NCBI GenBank assembly: GCA_000499405.2
Contig: HG738138.1
Coordinates: 21,958,824-22,022,823, forward strand
DNA: 64,000 bases
Direction of reading: 5' to 3'
DNA from: Onchocerca volvulus
Taxonomy: Eukaryota; Nematoda; Chromadorea; Rhabditida; Onchocercidae
Shown here: positions 54,601 through 64,000 of the stretch, piece after piece
Layout of the letters: each line of letters opens with the position of its first letter
Position numbering within the stretch: the first letter of the stretch is position 1
Made by a program: the position numbers and the translations under genes
Notes under the pieces: model-generated
What the model saw: only the letters and a program-made list of their open reading frames with translations
What the model was told of the DNA's origin: nothing
Databases searched by the model: none

Positions 54601-56943
54601 TGAGAATATTTTCCAAAATAAACTTGCAATTACCGATTGTGCAGCTCCTAAATCTGTTAATAGTGTCATTATTCTTGGATGAAATGGTGTACTACTAGAA
54701 TGTCGCAGAAGGCGTAAAAGATGCATTTTCAACTCCTTGCGCACACTTTTCACTTGACTTGTTGCCAAAGTTGGAGGAAGATTGACGTGCAAAGCTTCCA
54801 GAGCTCCTAAAATTCCTGCATTATAAGCTTCCAGAGCTCCTAAAATTCCTGCATTATATTAACTTCATTCAAATCAGAAGAAATTTAACGCAATTCGCGA
54901 AAATTAAATCACAATTGCAATTTTTCATCTCATTCGAATAAATGTTAAAAGCTATGTAATAAAATGGAAAAAGAAGCTAAAAGAGGATAAAAGCTATTTG
55001 ATAAAATGAAGAAATCACTATGAGAAGTGAAAACAGAGGAATTTCAAATAAAATATATGCAATAAATTTCAATAAAATACATGCAATAAAGGTCATAAGA
55101 TACATACAATAAATTTTAAAATCCATACCAACAACTCTTTGCATGAACTGCGGACGCTGTTGAGCGATATTGCATATGCAGGTCAAACAAGTTAACAAAT
55201 TGAGTGAAGATATATGTGCCGAAGAAATATGATCAAGCAACAAATTAAAATTTAACATCGCTTCACTTTCCATTTTACGATATGAAATAAATCGATGGTC
55301 GCGGCCAATTTCGTTTAAGCACATATTGTCACCACGACCTTTTTCACTTTCCTGAAACGAATAGACTCAATGAAGTGTAAGGATGTATTAATCAAGGCAT
55401 AATTCAAGAATATGATGTTAAAGTAGTTAGGTCTGAAGAAATTTTGCAAAAAAAAAAGAAAAAAAAAACGATTTGAAAAATCAGCTTACTTCCGTACGTA
55501 ATGTCTGCGCAAGGATTACAGCTTCCAAAAATCTAATAGTTTGAGTACGTATGCTGTAAACATAGAGTATTTATGAACTGTAAAATTGATAAAGAATTAA
55601 TTAGAATAAAGTCAATAAAAAAATTAAAGAAGAAAATCAAATAAGACTTCACACCAATAAATATCACAAAAACCATACCCTTCATTATCAGAATCGATAT
55701 GTTGCATGATACGTCCTTTCAGCACCGAGAAAGCTTCCCAACATCGCTCGACTTCAGCATTGCGTGATCCAGCTGCCCATTTTAAAACAAATGGATAGAG
55801 CTGCGAACATACTGTGATGACCTTGAAATGATTAGAATTCTGGAGACTTTAAAAGAAAAAACAAAAAAGTTATCTCAACTTATTACAACATAATAAATTT
55901 AAGTTAATAATGATAAAAAGCAAGGTAACATGCATTATTAAAAGGCTCCTTTTCAAATAATCTAATGTTAATAATAGCTGCTTTATTTATAGGATTGGTT
56001 TAGCAATAAAATCTATAGCTAAAAATTTTACCTTTTTGATAACGGCAACTGTTCCTATACCAGCAACTTGAATGAGATATGAAAGCGAGACAACAGCCTT
56101 TTTCATTACTTCGCAATCCTTTTTACTATAATAAAATAAAAGTTATGCGGGAGAAAGTTGTCTGATGAAATTGCGAAATATTTCGGATTCTAAGCAGAAA
56201 ATCTTAACATACCAAGCTTTCTCAATAAAGGATGCAACGAAGCAACGCATTTTGGAGTCATTCTCTACCACAAATTCGAGCATTTCATCGAGGAAGTTAT
56301 CAAGGAGAGAACTGCTCTTATCTCTGTGTAATAGCAACTCCTGAGCCTATAAGTAAAATTAAAATACAAATGACATGCTCTTAATCAAGTGCCATGATAA
56401 AATTTTGCGAATTTAGGACAAATTTAAAAATATAACTTGACATTATATTAATTCTTAGTTTTTGTCAATTTAAATAGACTTAGGAAAAAATAAATGAAGC
56501 ATTAAATCAGTGCTTAATTTTATTTCATATATAATCACAAATCTATTACAGTCTAACAAAATTAATTTCAAAGTTCCTATATATTTCTGTTCTCTCTATT
56601 TTCACAGCCGATTTATATTCCCTTCGCTCTCATATCTGAATTAGAAATAAGTACCCTATAGAGATGTTTGATACGAATATCCACTGATTCACCAGACGAT
56701 TGATGGGCTTCGCGTATTTCATTTCCAATCTGAAAATAATTTCCATCCGAATTTTAATATCTTGTTGATGATGCAGATTGCTCTCTTTCTTGGAATAATA
56801 TTGATAATTACTTATGAGACGCAATTCAAACTTCCAGCAGGAAAAAAATATGTCTAGAATTAAGAAGTAAAAATAATCTATACGAGAGTGTTCTGGTATA
56901 AACTAACCTCTTCGCTTATATTCTCACCATCCGCCATCTTCAT
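48677..56943 (-). CDS. symk-1: Symplekin (pre-mRNA 3'-end processing scaffold)
   Basis: Symplekin is the HEAT-repeat scaffold joining CPSF, CstF and the histone pre-mRNA cleavage machinery in the nucleus. About 25 short exons run from the ATG at 56943 ([12 protein letters not shown]) to the stop at 48677. N-terminal HEAT region: [39 protein letters not shown] (56.3-56.0 kb), [15 protein letters not shown] (55.5 kb), [15 protein letters not shown] and [20 protein letters not shown] (55.3-54.6 kb), nearly identical to the animal family. Middle: an acidic linker ([10 protein letters not shown]) and [14 protein letters not shown]-terminal domain: [119 protein letters not shown], and the last exon 48803-48677. 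Two exons carry short tandem duplications (see repeats). It shares a promoter with shugoshin. Confidence 0.95.
52180..52213. repeat. 17 bp perfect tandem duplication in a symplekin coding exon
   Basis: The unit GGAGAGGCGCTTCCAAT occurs twice back to back (52180-52196, 52197-52213). Because 17 is not a multiple of three, the two copies are read in different frames, giving GSASPL then EAPLL. The exon (about 52235-52137) stays open. Confidence 0.9.
54793..54858. repeat. 33 bp perfect tandem duplication spanning a symplekin splice acceptor
   Basis: The two identical 33 bp units are 54793-54825 and 54826-54858. On the minus strand each unit holds TATAATGCAG followed by GAATTTTAGGAGCTCTGG, so the intron end and the first 23 bases of the exon are doubled. 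Using the distal copy adds 11 in-frame residues (second ILGALEA preceded by YNAG); using the proximal copy restores the expected [18 protein letters not shown]. Confidence 0.9.
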
Positions 56944-57425
56944 TATATTCCCGTGATCTTTCCTTCACAGTCAGCTCCTTCCTTTAAATAATTACACATT
57001 TTTGTATATCTGATAAAGAATGCTCTTAGCATAAGGTAATCTTCACATCCATTTTCCCCTAATCTTCGTTTAGTACAAATAACGGATAGTAAAAATAGAA
57101 AGACCAAAAGTTCAAATGAAACTTTGGATAGATAAAGTATACGAATATAACAATTTCCCTAAATTTCTCGAAAGAACTTTCAGTGACGCAAGAGAACTAC
57201 TCTTTTCAAATTCTAAATTCTGAGCTAAAAAAACCCCGCGCCACATCTTTTTCACGGCCAATCATATACACCACCAAGTACTTTTCCCTTTAGTTCGTTT
57301 ACTGATTTTTGGCAATTCACACCCAAACCGCAATGACTACGGGTACGAAATAGTTGTATTTAAATTCGATGTTTCGGTAAAGAGGGTGTGTTATGTCGCC
57401 TAATATATTTGCAAATTTTAGGAGG
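56944..57425. promoter_or_regulatory. Shared divergent promoter region of symplekin and shugoshin
   Basis: Only 482 bp separate the two start codons on opposite strands. No TATA box or known factor site is obvious. The right half, about 57230-57330, is slightly less AT-rich than its surroundings. Bidirectional use is inferred from spacing alone. Confidence 0.5.
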
Positions 57426-59561
57426 ATGGCTACTGCCAAAACCGATGGGATTAGTTCGAGTTTGTTCGAGAAATTGGACAATAAATTGAGTAAGTTTGAT
57501 TTCATTATATTCCAATAGATGGAAACATTCAGTACAGTACATTTTTTAGCGGTAGTTTGCTCATCCATCCACTCAGGCAATTATCTCGTATAAAACATTG
57601 ATTCACTTTCAAATATATCATGTTTTACCGTGTAATTCGCATTCGGGATTACGTATAGAATAATAATATTACTAAAGAAATCAAATGAACTAATACAAGA
57701 TGAAGAAATGATCAGATTTAGATACCGTTCGATCTAATCGTTCATTAGTTGCTGCCAATCAACAGCTTCGCATTCAGCTTGCATTCGCCAAAGCAGAAAT
57801 CAATCGATTGCAAACTGAAATCGTTAATTTACAAAGCCGAATTGTCGGACTTGAATCATCGAATGATGAGGAGCGTATCGAAATGATTGTGAGAAAGCGC
57901 TTGCAGGCATGCTTTTTTTTTGTTTATATAATTTCAGACTTGCTAATGAATCATTAAGTTGAATAAATTAGTCAGGCTCGGATAGGTGGATTGGGGAAAC
58001 GCGGGATAAGGTAGGAATAGCTTTATTTGTAGTTATTCGAGCCACTCTATATGGGTATATCCATTATCGAATGAGTAAAATTGCACCATTTTCTTTTTTC
58101 CGATAGAGAGTACCTTTGCAACACTTATATATATATATATATATTTTTGTACCCATTTAAAAAATTACAAGGATTAAATAAAGAATTGACTTATTCTGCA
58201 GCAAAGGGTGCAACACTTAAAATCCATAGCTAACCGTGCTGTGCAGTATATGAAGAAAACAGAAGCAGATTTTAATCATGCAGCAAGTCGCCTCGACTAC
58301 GCTCTGTTAGTAAAACTTATTTTTGTGTATTGCTTACTAATGAATCTCATTGCTTTTGTTTTCTTTATGATGAAGATTTTTGACTTTTAACTTTTCCAGT
58401 AATTTCGACGATGGTGCTGTTTGCACAGACGAATGTAATCAAAGTGTTTTAGCGCCATCATGCGAAACAGGTCCCTGCTACTTTTTCTTTTTCATAGTTT
58501 ATAAAATTTTAGTATATTTTTTATAGAGTTAAAATGATGAACATAGTTTAAGGAGATGAAATCCTTGGACGCCATATGCAACGACCATCTATACTTGAAG
58601 CTGTAGAGGAAGTGAGTTATTTGTTTTCTCAATTTTTTAATATTTTCTGTTTTCTTAGATAATCATAGTTTGAATTTAACTATTAATGTACATTCGTTTT
58701 TTCATATTAGCAGTATTTCTATATTTAGGATATTTACGGTGAGATGGATGAAAATGAAGAAAATGTCATTTCTGATAAACATCTAATCATGTCTGCAAAT
58801 CGCGATGAGTTTAAACCAGACGTTCGTAAATCTGGTCGTAATAGTCGGCGACAAACTTTTTTTGTCAAGAAGGAGCCTTATGAATTTGGTCAGCATTGCT
58901 ATTCGGATAGAACTTATAACGCCTATATGATGAAACTTCAAAAAGATTTCTAAGTTCTTTCTGTATTCTTATATTCCCAGCAAAATTTTTAACTATAATT
59001 CGTTAACCCATTTGAATTTCAGATACAGGAAATTATTATCGATTTAGAAAACAATATCGAAACCTCTTTTTTAGAAAACAATATCGAAACCTCTTTTGTT
59101 GAAGTATCTATTCCTGAAACAAAGCAGATTTCATCATTCTCGACTCAAAATGATGAAGGTTGTTCATCTTTGTGAATCTATCGAAGATTATTTCTGTTTT
59201 GATTTTTAATTTTCACTCGAAGTTCTGAAAGTATTTGAAATAAGCAAAACTAAAATTGCATTTCAGATCCACAAGCTTTTGCTGTTCTGGCGGAGTCTAT
59301 AACGCCTACTACTAGCTTTGAGTCTGGAACCTCTACCACATTCTCTAACCCTGAAACATCAACTACTTGCTGTAGCTCTAGATTCTCTACACCGAAGACA
59401 GCGCATGTGATAATTAGACCAGCGAAAAACTCAATAAACAGCCAGATTAAGAAGTCAGAAGTTGTTATGTATACTAAAAAGAAGAGAAAGATTTCCACTG
59501 ACGAAACTTCAAAGTACGTTGATTGTTTAGATAATTTGAACAATATCAATTAAAAATATTT

Positions 59562-59629
<68 letters not shown>

Positions 59630-59866
59630 AATCTCTAATGATTTTTTTGTTATAGAAGATGCAAAAGAAGCTCGGATAATAATACAAAATCTCCGACAGA
59701 AATGAATAAGTTATTGATGACACCAACATCTACTCCTGATACTGGGCTTCCCAATGTAATAAATTCAAGTGAAGGTGTCCGACACAAACGTGCTGCTGCA
59801 GCGAGGATATCATCTTTCAAAGAGCCAAACTTAATAACTAAAATGCGCAATTCAAATGTTAATTGA
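57426..59866 (+). CDS. sgo-1: Shugoshin (centromeric cohesin protector)
   Basis: Shugoshin recruits PP2A-B56 to centromeres and shields cohesin from separase. Exons: 57426-57489, 57716-57888, 58202-58305, 58400-58470, 58553-58611, 58729-?, 59033-59158, 59267-59513 and 59656-59866. Exons 1-2 encode SSSLFEKLDNKLNLDTVRSN and a coiled coil (NQQLRIQLAFAKAEINRLQ, EIVNLQSRIVGLESS), the layout of the shugoshin N-terminal PP2A-binding coiled coil. The last exon ends in HKRAAAARISSFKEPNLITK followed by MRN, matching the conserved C-terminal shugoshin motif (basic, S/Y-x-EP-x-L-x-x-K-x-R). The middle is serine/threonine-rich and unconserved. Problem: exon 58729-58953 runs into a TAA (MKLQKDF-stop) and I find no good phase-0 GT donor to join it to 59033, so either a non-canonical donor is used or a short isoform ends at 58953. 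Exon 2 has a second, GC-type donor option at 57907. Confidence 0.8.
59044..59097 (+). repeat. 27 bp perfect tandem duplication in a shugoshin exon
   Basis: Units 59044-59070 and 59071-59097 are identical and in frame, giving LENNIETSF twice in a row. It lies in the unconserved middle of the protein. Confidence 0.9.
59565..59628 (+). repeat. Uninterrupted run of 64 T
   Basis: It lies in the last shugoshin intron (59514-59655), ending 27 bases before the acceptor TTATAG. It is the longest homopolymer in the window. Its exact length is likely unreliable in sequencing. Confidence 0.95.
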
Positions 59867-61007
59867 TGCATCAGTACAGATATGATAAAAAAAGGATGGG
59901 AGGAAAAAAAAAAACAATTTAGAAGATACGAATTATCATTATTTTTTTTTTTTTTTGGAATCTGTTATTTGAGTCGAGATGTTAAATAGTTATTTTAATT
60001 ATTATATATTATTTTTAAATGTGTTTTGAAGAAATGTATGCAAGCAGATGATTTTTAAACGTTTAATTTTTTGTTTTTTATTACGATGAATTGTGATTTT
60101 TTAATTATGTTTGTTTGAAATAGACAAAGCAAAGTAAGCTTTTCCTTACAGTTTACATGTTATCAAATGTTTGACTGCACATAAATCGTTTCTTTAAAAA
60201 TTTACTGAGCTGTTTAATCTACGTTGGTTGAAAAAGAGAACCGTACTTACTGAGCTATTCGTGTATTCTGGATGAGTTGTTACTGCAAGTACTTCTACAG
60301 AACGACTTATTTGTCTTAAATATGAAGAGATTCTTGGTGCTCAAAGCATATGTTGAATTGATTGAAATATTAAGGGAATCTATTTCTATATGACATAATA
60401 TCAATATTGTTGATGATTTCCGAAGTTGAAGAGAAATTAGTGTAGAGATTTGTATTTAAAAAAATATGAAATCTGTATTTTTGCTTACCTCAGATTTAGT
60501 AACTGTCATTTAGTCGTCTAGCGCGATCCTTTTTTTTGCTTTATGTTGGTAGTTTGTACATTACATCTTGGTTTGAGAAAGATTTACTCCTTGATATCAA
60601 TTAATTCAGAAGTTGAAATGCAAAGAAACTAGATATATTTTCTCTTATTTGGTCATTTTACCTTTTCCATTTTTTGAAGAAAATTGCTGCCATCATATTT
60701 GCAAAATACTTGTCACCACTGATTTATCCTTTATTGAATAAGTAGTTTTCAAATTCTAGTTTTGTTTTGAAAATGATTTAAAAAATTGCACATAGAAGTT
60801 GCACGCTAAAGGCATTGTAATTTAGGGATAGTTCAGATACAATTCCCAAAAGTCGAGTATTTACTAATGGGATTCTTTGAAATTATCTCTGGGAATATTG
60901 CTTCAGTACTTTTGTTGTGAATTTTCAGAAATGATCTACTGAAGATAGCACCTTAAAATGATTCCGGATATATTACAGATTGTTGTTCGAAATCATCATC
61001 ATTGTTA
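59867..61007. other. Intergenic between shugoshin and RMC1
   Basis: AT-rich, with the shugoshin 3' UTR at its left and RMC1 upstream sequence at its right. The RMC1 start codon sits 30 bases after a TATTACAG acceptor-like site, so the first coding exon may be preceded by an intron or a trans-splice site. Confidence 0.4.
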
Positions 61008-63132
61008 ATGCTTCGTGTAGGCGAATCTCATGTCATCTTCGAACCGGGTAGTGCGCTCTCTGAAATCTTTTATGATGATGTTAATAAAAAGGTAACAATA
61101 TCAAGGAAATGATTGGAGGAAGAGTTTAAGTTGAAGATGGAAATGTGAGATGTAAATGGTTATTTCATTCCCAATTAGCAACTTTTTAAACTGCTAGCCT
61201 ATAGAGATAGTAGCGGTGCAAAGAGGAAATTCGTTTCGAATTTTTAATGAAGTTTTTTTTTCATTTAGATTGTTACAGTTCGCGGCGAAGATGTTGTAGA
61301 AGTAAAAGCCTATGGGCTAGAATCAAATAATACCATCTCATTTCGGTACTTTTAATTTTTAAAGTTGAAATATCGTTGGGAATTGTCGCTGTCTTTCCGA
61401 ATAAATTTATTCTTTCAAATCACATTATTCGATTAATTTCAATGACACCAGTCGCTTGCGTATCCTTACTGTTTTGATTTTTAGATGAACTTGTCTGTAT
61501 GAAAAATGAATTTTATTGCAAATTTTATTCGAAAATGATGTTCTGCTGAAGAAGCGCACCTTGCAGTGATTCCAGATAATGATGTATATTTAAGATTGAA
61601 GAATAAAAGCAAAATTCGAGCTATCAAATTTTCTCCAGATAAACGCTTGATATCTGTGCAATATGATGAATCGACTATTGTAAGTTTTTTCGAAATGATG
61701 AAAACTTGAATGCTACTTTTGAGTGCACAAAAGCAAGCTTCTAGAATATATACTTTGCACAATTTAAAGATTCTCTTAATATTTATATCTTTTGAATAAT
61801 AGCAAGGTAAGACCCAACTTATAATTCGTAATATAATTCGAAACAGTAAATTTCAATTAGTTTTCTGAGTATGATTTTTTTGAATAATAGCAAGGTAAAA
61901 CCCAACTTATAATTCGTAATATAATTTGAAACAGTAGATTTCAATTAGTTTTCTGAACATGGTTTTTTAATAAATTTAAGTGAAGCAAAGTGAAAATCAA
62001 GTGAAAGATATCATAGACACATATCAAAAATCATTTTGTAATAGTTTTATTATGTCGAAATAACAACACATTTGTTCTATTTTAAGGATTTTGTGAATTT
62101 CATAGCTTGTAATACTGATGCCTTATCCACATGTTTCTCACAATCAACAAAAAATCGTTCAGCACACATCATAGGCTTGCAATGGATCTTGAACAGCCAG
62201 ATTCTGTATATAACAAATCAGGTTCTTATCTATCTTGTAATTTTTTGCGGTTTTTGTTATTCGGAAACTCATTTTTTAAGTTGTAGATGATATGCAAAAA
62301 TGGAAAAATGGATGATATGCACCATTTATATTGTAGATGATATAAATGGTGCATATCATCCATTTTTCAAGTCAGATATGCACAGATATATGTGAATTCG
62401 CTTTCCCACTTATTACTGTTACTTGCATGAAACTTTTTTTAGGGATTAGAACTATATCAAGTTAATCCAGAGAAAAAATCAGTTAAGCTATTGAAATCGT
62501 ACAATATTACGTTATATTGGTATTTATATTATGTAAGTTCTACACTTTTTTTCTTCTGGATTTTCTGCTTGTTTATTTAGAAAGTTTTTCTAACTTCGAA
62601 TTTAATCATGAATTGCTTTTATCTTAGTCTAAGATATGGACTAATACGACTTCAAATCACTTATTCAACTACAATTCTCTTTTAGGTAATAGGTTCGAAT
62701 GGTTGAACATTCTGTTGATTATTTTCCATAATGAGAATTCTAAGAATTTTTGTGAGTTTTCCATGAAAATGATTTTTTTGTATATTTTTTCAGTCTTTAT
62801 TAATATTTGATGTAAAATTTTTAGCCTTATTCGCAGCTGCTTATTGTGTCATGTGGAGTTGCCGGTGCTTTATTAAATCCTTTTGCTATTCAGGTACTCT
62901 TACTAATTTTCTGTTGATCAAGAGAAAAAATGAATTTAATGTTTCAGCAAAATTGTAATAAAGACATTTATCTGATAAAAAATAATAATCCAAGTAATGA
63001 GACTTTTGCGTTCGTTAGATCATCATAATTTAGAATGGAAGCATACATCGATTAATGAAGTTCGAAGTCGACTTTGGTCGTTCGAATACAAAACCGCGGT
63101 TATTGGAACGGGAAGTATTCATCATATCGATG
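61008..63132 (+). CDS. RMC1 (regulator of MON1-CCZ1), 5' part of gene
   Basis: RMC1 (C18orf8/Mic1) is the animal-specific subunit of the MON1-CCZ1 Rab7 exchange factor, acting in late endosome and lysosome maturation and cholesterol export. Exons 61008-61091, 61269-61345, 61595-61679, 62087-62221, 62443-62532, 62825-62893 and 63034-63132 follow the N-terminal beta-propeller of the family closely: SALSEIFYDDVNKKIVTVRG, NNTISFRLKNKSKIRAIKFS, then DFVNF, IIGLQWILNSQILYITNQGL, ELYQVNPEKKSVKLLKSYNI, YWYLYY, GALLNPFAIQ and MKFEVDFGRSNTKPRLLERE. In human RMC1 the corresponding stretches are in the same order (for example GIEFYQVLPEKRSLKLLKSHN). The family is about 650 residues, so most of the protein, including the C-terminal Mic1 domain, should lie further right. 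I could not place the exon after 63132 with confidence. Confidence 0.85.
61791..61966 (+). repeat. 88 bp tandem duplication in an RMC1 intron
   Basis: Copies 61791-61878 and 61879-61966 differ at about six positions. Each contains ATAATAGCAAGGTAA, that is, an acceptor-like TAG and a donor-like GTAA enclosing four bases. Confidence 0.9.
62303..62368. repeat. 29 bp perfect inverted repeat with 8 bp loop in an RMC1 intron
   Basis: Arm 62303-62331 (GAAAAATGGATGATATGC...) is the exact reverse complement of 62340-62368. The loop is TGTAGATG. It could form a strong hairpin in the intron between the exons at 62087-62221 and 62443-62532. Confidence 0.95.
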
Positions 63133-64000
63133 TTTGTTGTTTTTTTTCTTTTTTTTTTTTTTTGTTTATCACTTTTAATTCATTCTTTGATTTTACGTGA
63201 TATTATATTTAATATGATGTCATTTTACTTTTGGAATTGTGTTCTGTGAGTTGGTCATGATTGACCATTTTTGGCAAGCTAATTATTAAGTAAGGAATGC
63301 TTATGTAAAGGATTTATTTTCTGATCATTTTAGATGTTCAGTTCTTTTCAATTTAAAAAAATATTGCCTGACAATTTGGTTCACTCTCCCTTTGTTTGCC
63401 TGTCGTTAATAAGTTTCTCTCATTGATTCATATTGCGATCTAATGAATTTGCGGATTTGTAACGTACTCATGACCTGGATTTATCATCTCAAATATTTGT
63501 AAAGTTATTTTTATTCATTGATTAATGAAAAGCTTCCCCGGCTTAGTTCAAAATACTAACTTTAAAAGATGGAAATCTTATCACCAGCACGTGTAGAGAA
63601 GTCGTAAGTCCGCGATTTTTTTCAAAAAATTCTGATCTTTTCCAGTTTTTCTCTCCCTTTTACTATTATTAACTGCGTATTTCATTTTCTTTATACTTGC
63701 CAAAAAGTTTGGCAGTTTAGCTTTTTTTTCCCGTAAATTATGATGAATGATTGATGAGATAGTTGAAACAGATATTTTTCTGTTGTTTTTAAACTATTTG
63801 ATCCTTTCAAGGTACAAGTAAGTATGCAATATGTTGTGAAATATTGAAATAACGGTAATATTTTAGTTAAGACTAAGAACTTAAGTTTAGGCTCTGTAGT
63901 TGTTCATGATTCACCTATTTTTAAAGCACCATGAGTCTTAATGAATAACTTCGTCCGTAAATTATTCGAAGGATAGTTCTATTATAGAAACCATTATAGA
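63133..64000 (+). other. Probable RMC1 intron or unplaced exons to window edge
   Basis: An AT-rich stretch with possible acceptors (for example CATTTTAG near 63332, and TTTAAAAG before the ATG at 63569), but no segment that I can match to the expected next part of RMC1. Confidence 0.3.

Noticed and set aside
1..64000. tRNA, rRNA, CRISPR, prophage or transposon genes
   Set aside because: I looked for tRNA-like cloverleaf boxes, repeat-spacer arrays and transposase or reverse-transcriptase motifs and recognised none, though a diverged element in the 23-29 kb interval could escape reading by eye.

Overview
The window looks like a piece of nuclear genome from a parasitic nematode, most likely a filarial or related spirurid. 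It is AT-rich, with frequent homopolymer runs. Genes are cut into exons of about 50-300 bp by introns of about 60-1500 bp with short T-rich acceptors ending in CAG, TAG or AAG. Every recognised product is an animal protein. I saw no rRNA, tRNA, CRISPR array, prokaryotic operon or intact transposon. Species is not decidable from the sequence alone. All gene models were spliced by eye from splice signals, reading phase and remembered family motifs, with no database search.

Layout, left to right: (1) 199-1489 (+), 3' part of a coiled-coil gene that may be GAS8/DRC4-related, followed by a decayed copy of its own last exon and 3' UTR; (2) about 2948-4500 (-), an unrecognised multi-exon gene; (3) 5292-7818 (+), cyclin K; (4) 9043-12963 (-), a complete flavin-containing monooxygenase; (5) 14011-16515 (-), a CNPPD1-like cyclin-fold protein with a membrane segment; (6) a 3.3 kb intergenic stretch with a GC-richer part at 16.85-17.45 kb; (7) 19863-23087 (+), an acidic AT-hook/RG-rich nuclear protein carrying a candidate Ku-binding motif; (8) 5.9 kb of intergenic DNA or 5' UTR intron; (9) 29007-34308 (+), a PLD3/PLD4-type lysosomal nuclease; (10) 35451-44078 (-), peroxidasin, convergent with the PLD gene; (11) 45160-47470 (-), a GNB1L/Asa1-type WD40 protein whose first exon is overlapped by an unrecognised reading frame; (12) 48677-56943 (-), symplekin; (13) 57426-59866 (+), shugoshin, divergent from symplekin across a 482 bp shared promoter; (14) from 61008 (+), RMC1, running towards or past the right edge.

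Functional themes are mixed, as expected for an ordinary nematode chromosome segment: transcription and RNA 3'-end formation (cyclin K, symplekin), chromosome biology (shugoshin, AT-hook protein), lysosome and endosome (PLD3-like, RMC1), extracellular matrix (peroxidasin), xenobiotic oxidation (FMO) and PIKK maturation (GNB1L). No gene cluster suggests a joint pathway.

Most worth following up: an APLF/CYREN-like Ku-binding motif in the AT-hook protein; several introns that only keep frame and family homology if they use GC-AG borders; a 33 bp tandem duplication that doubles a splice acceptor in symplekin; a 29 bp near-palindromic hairpin and an 88 bp tandem duplication inside RMC1 introns; and a possible dual-coding stretch at the 5' end of the GNB1L gene.
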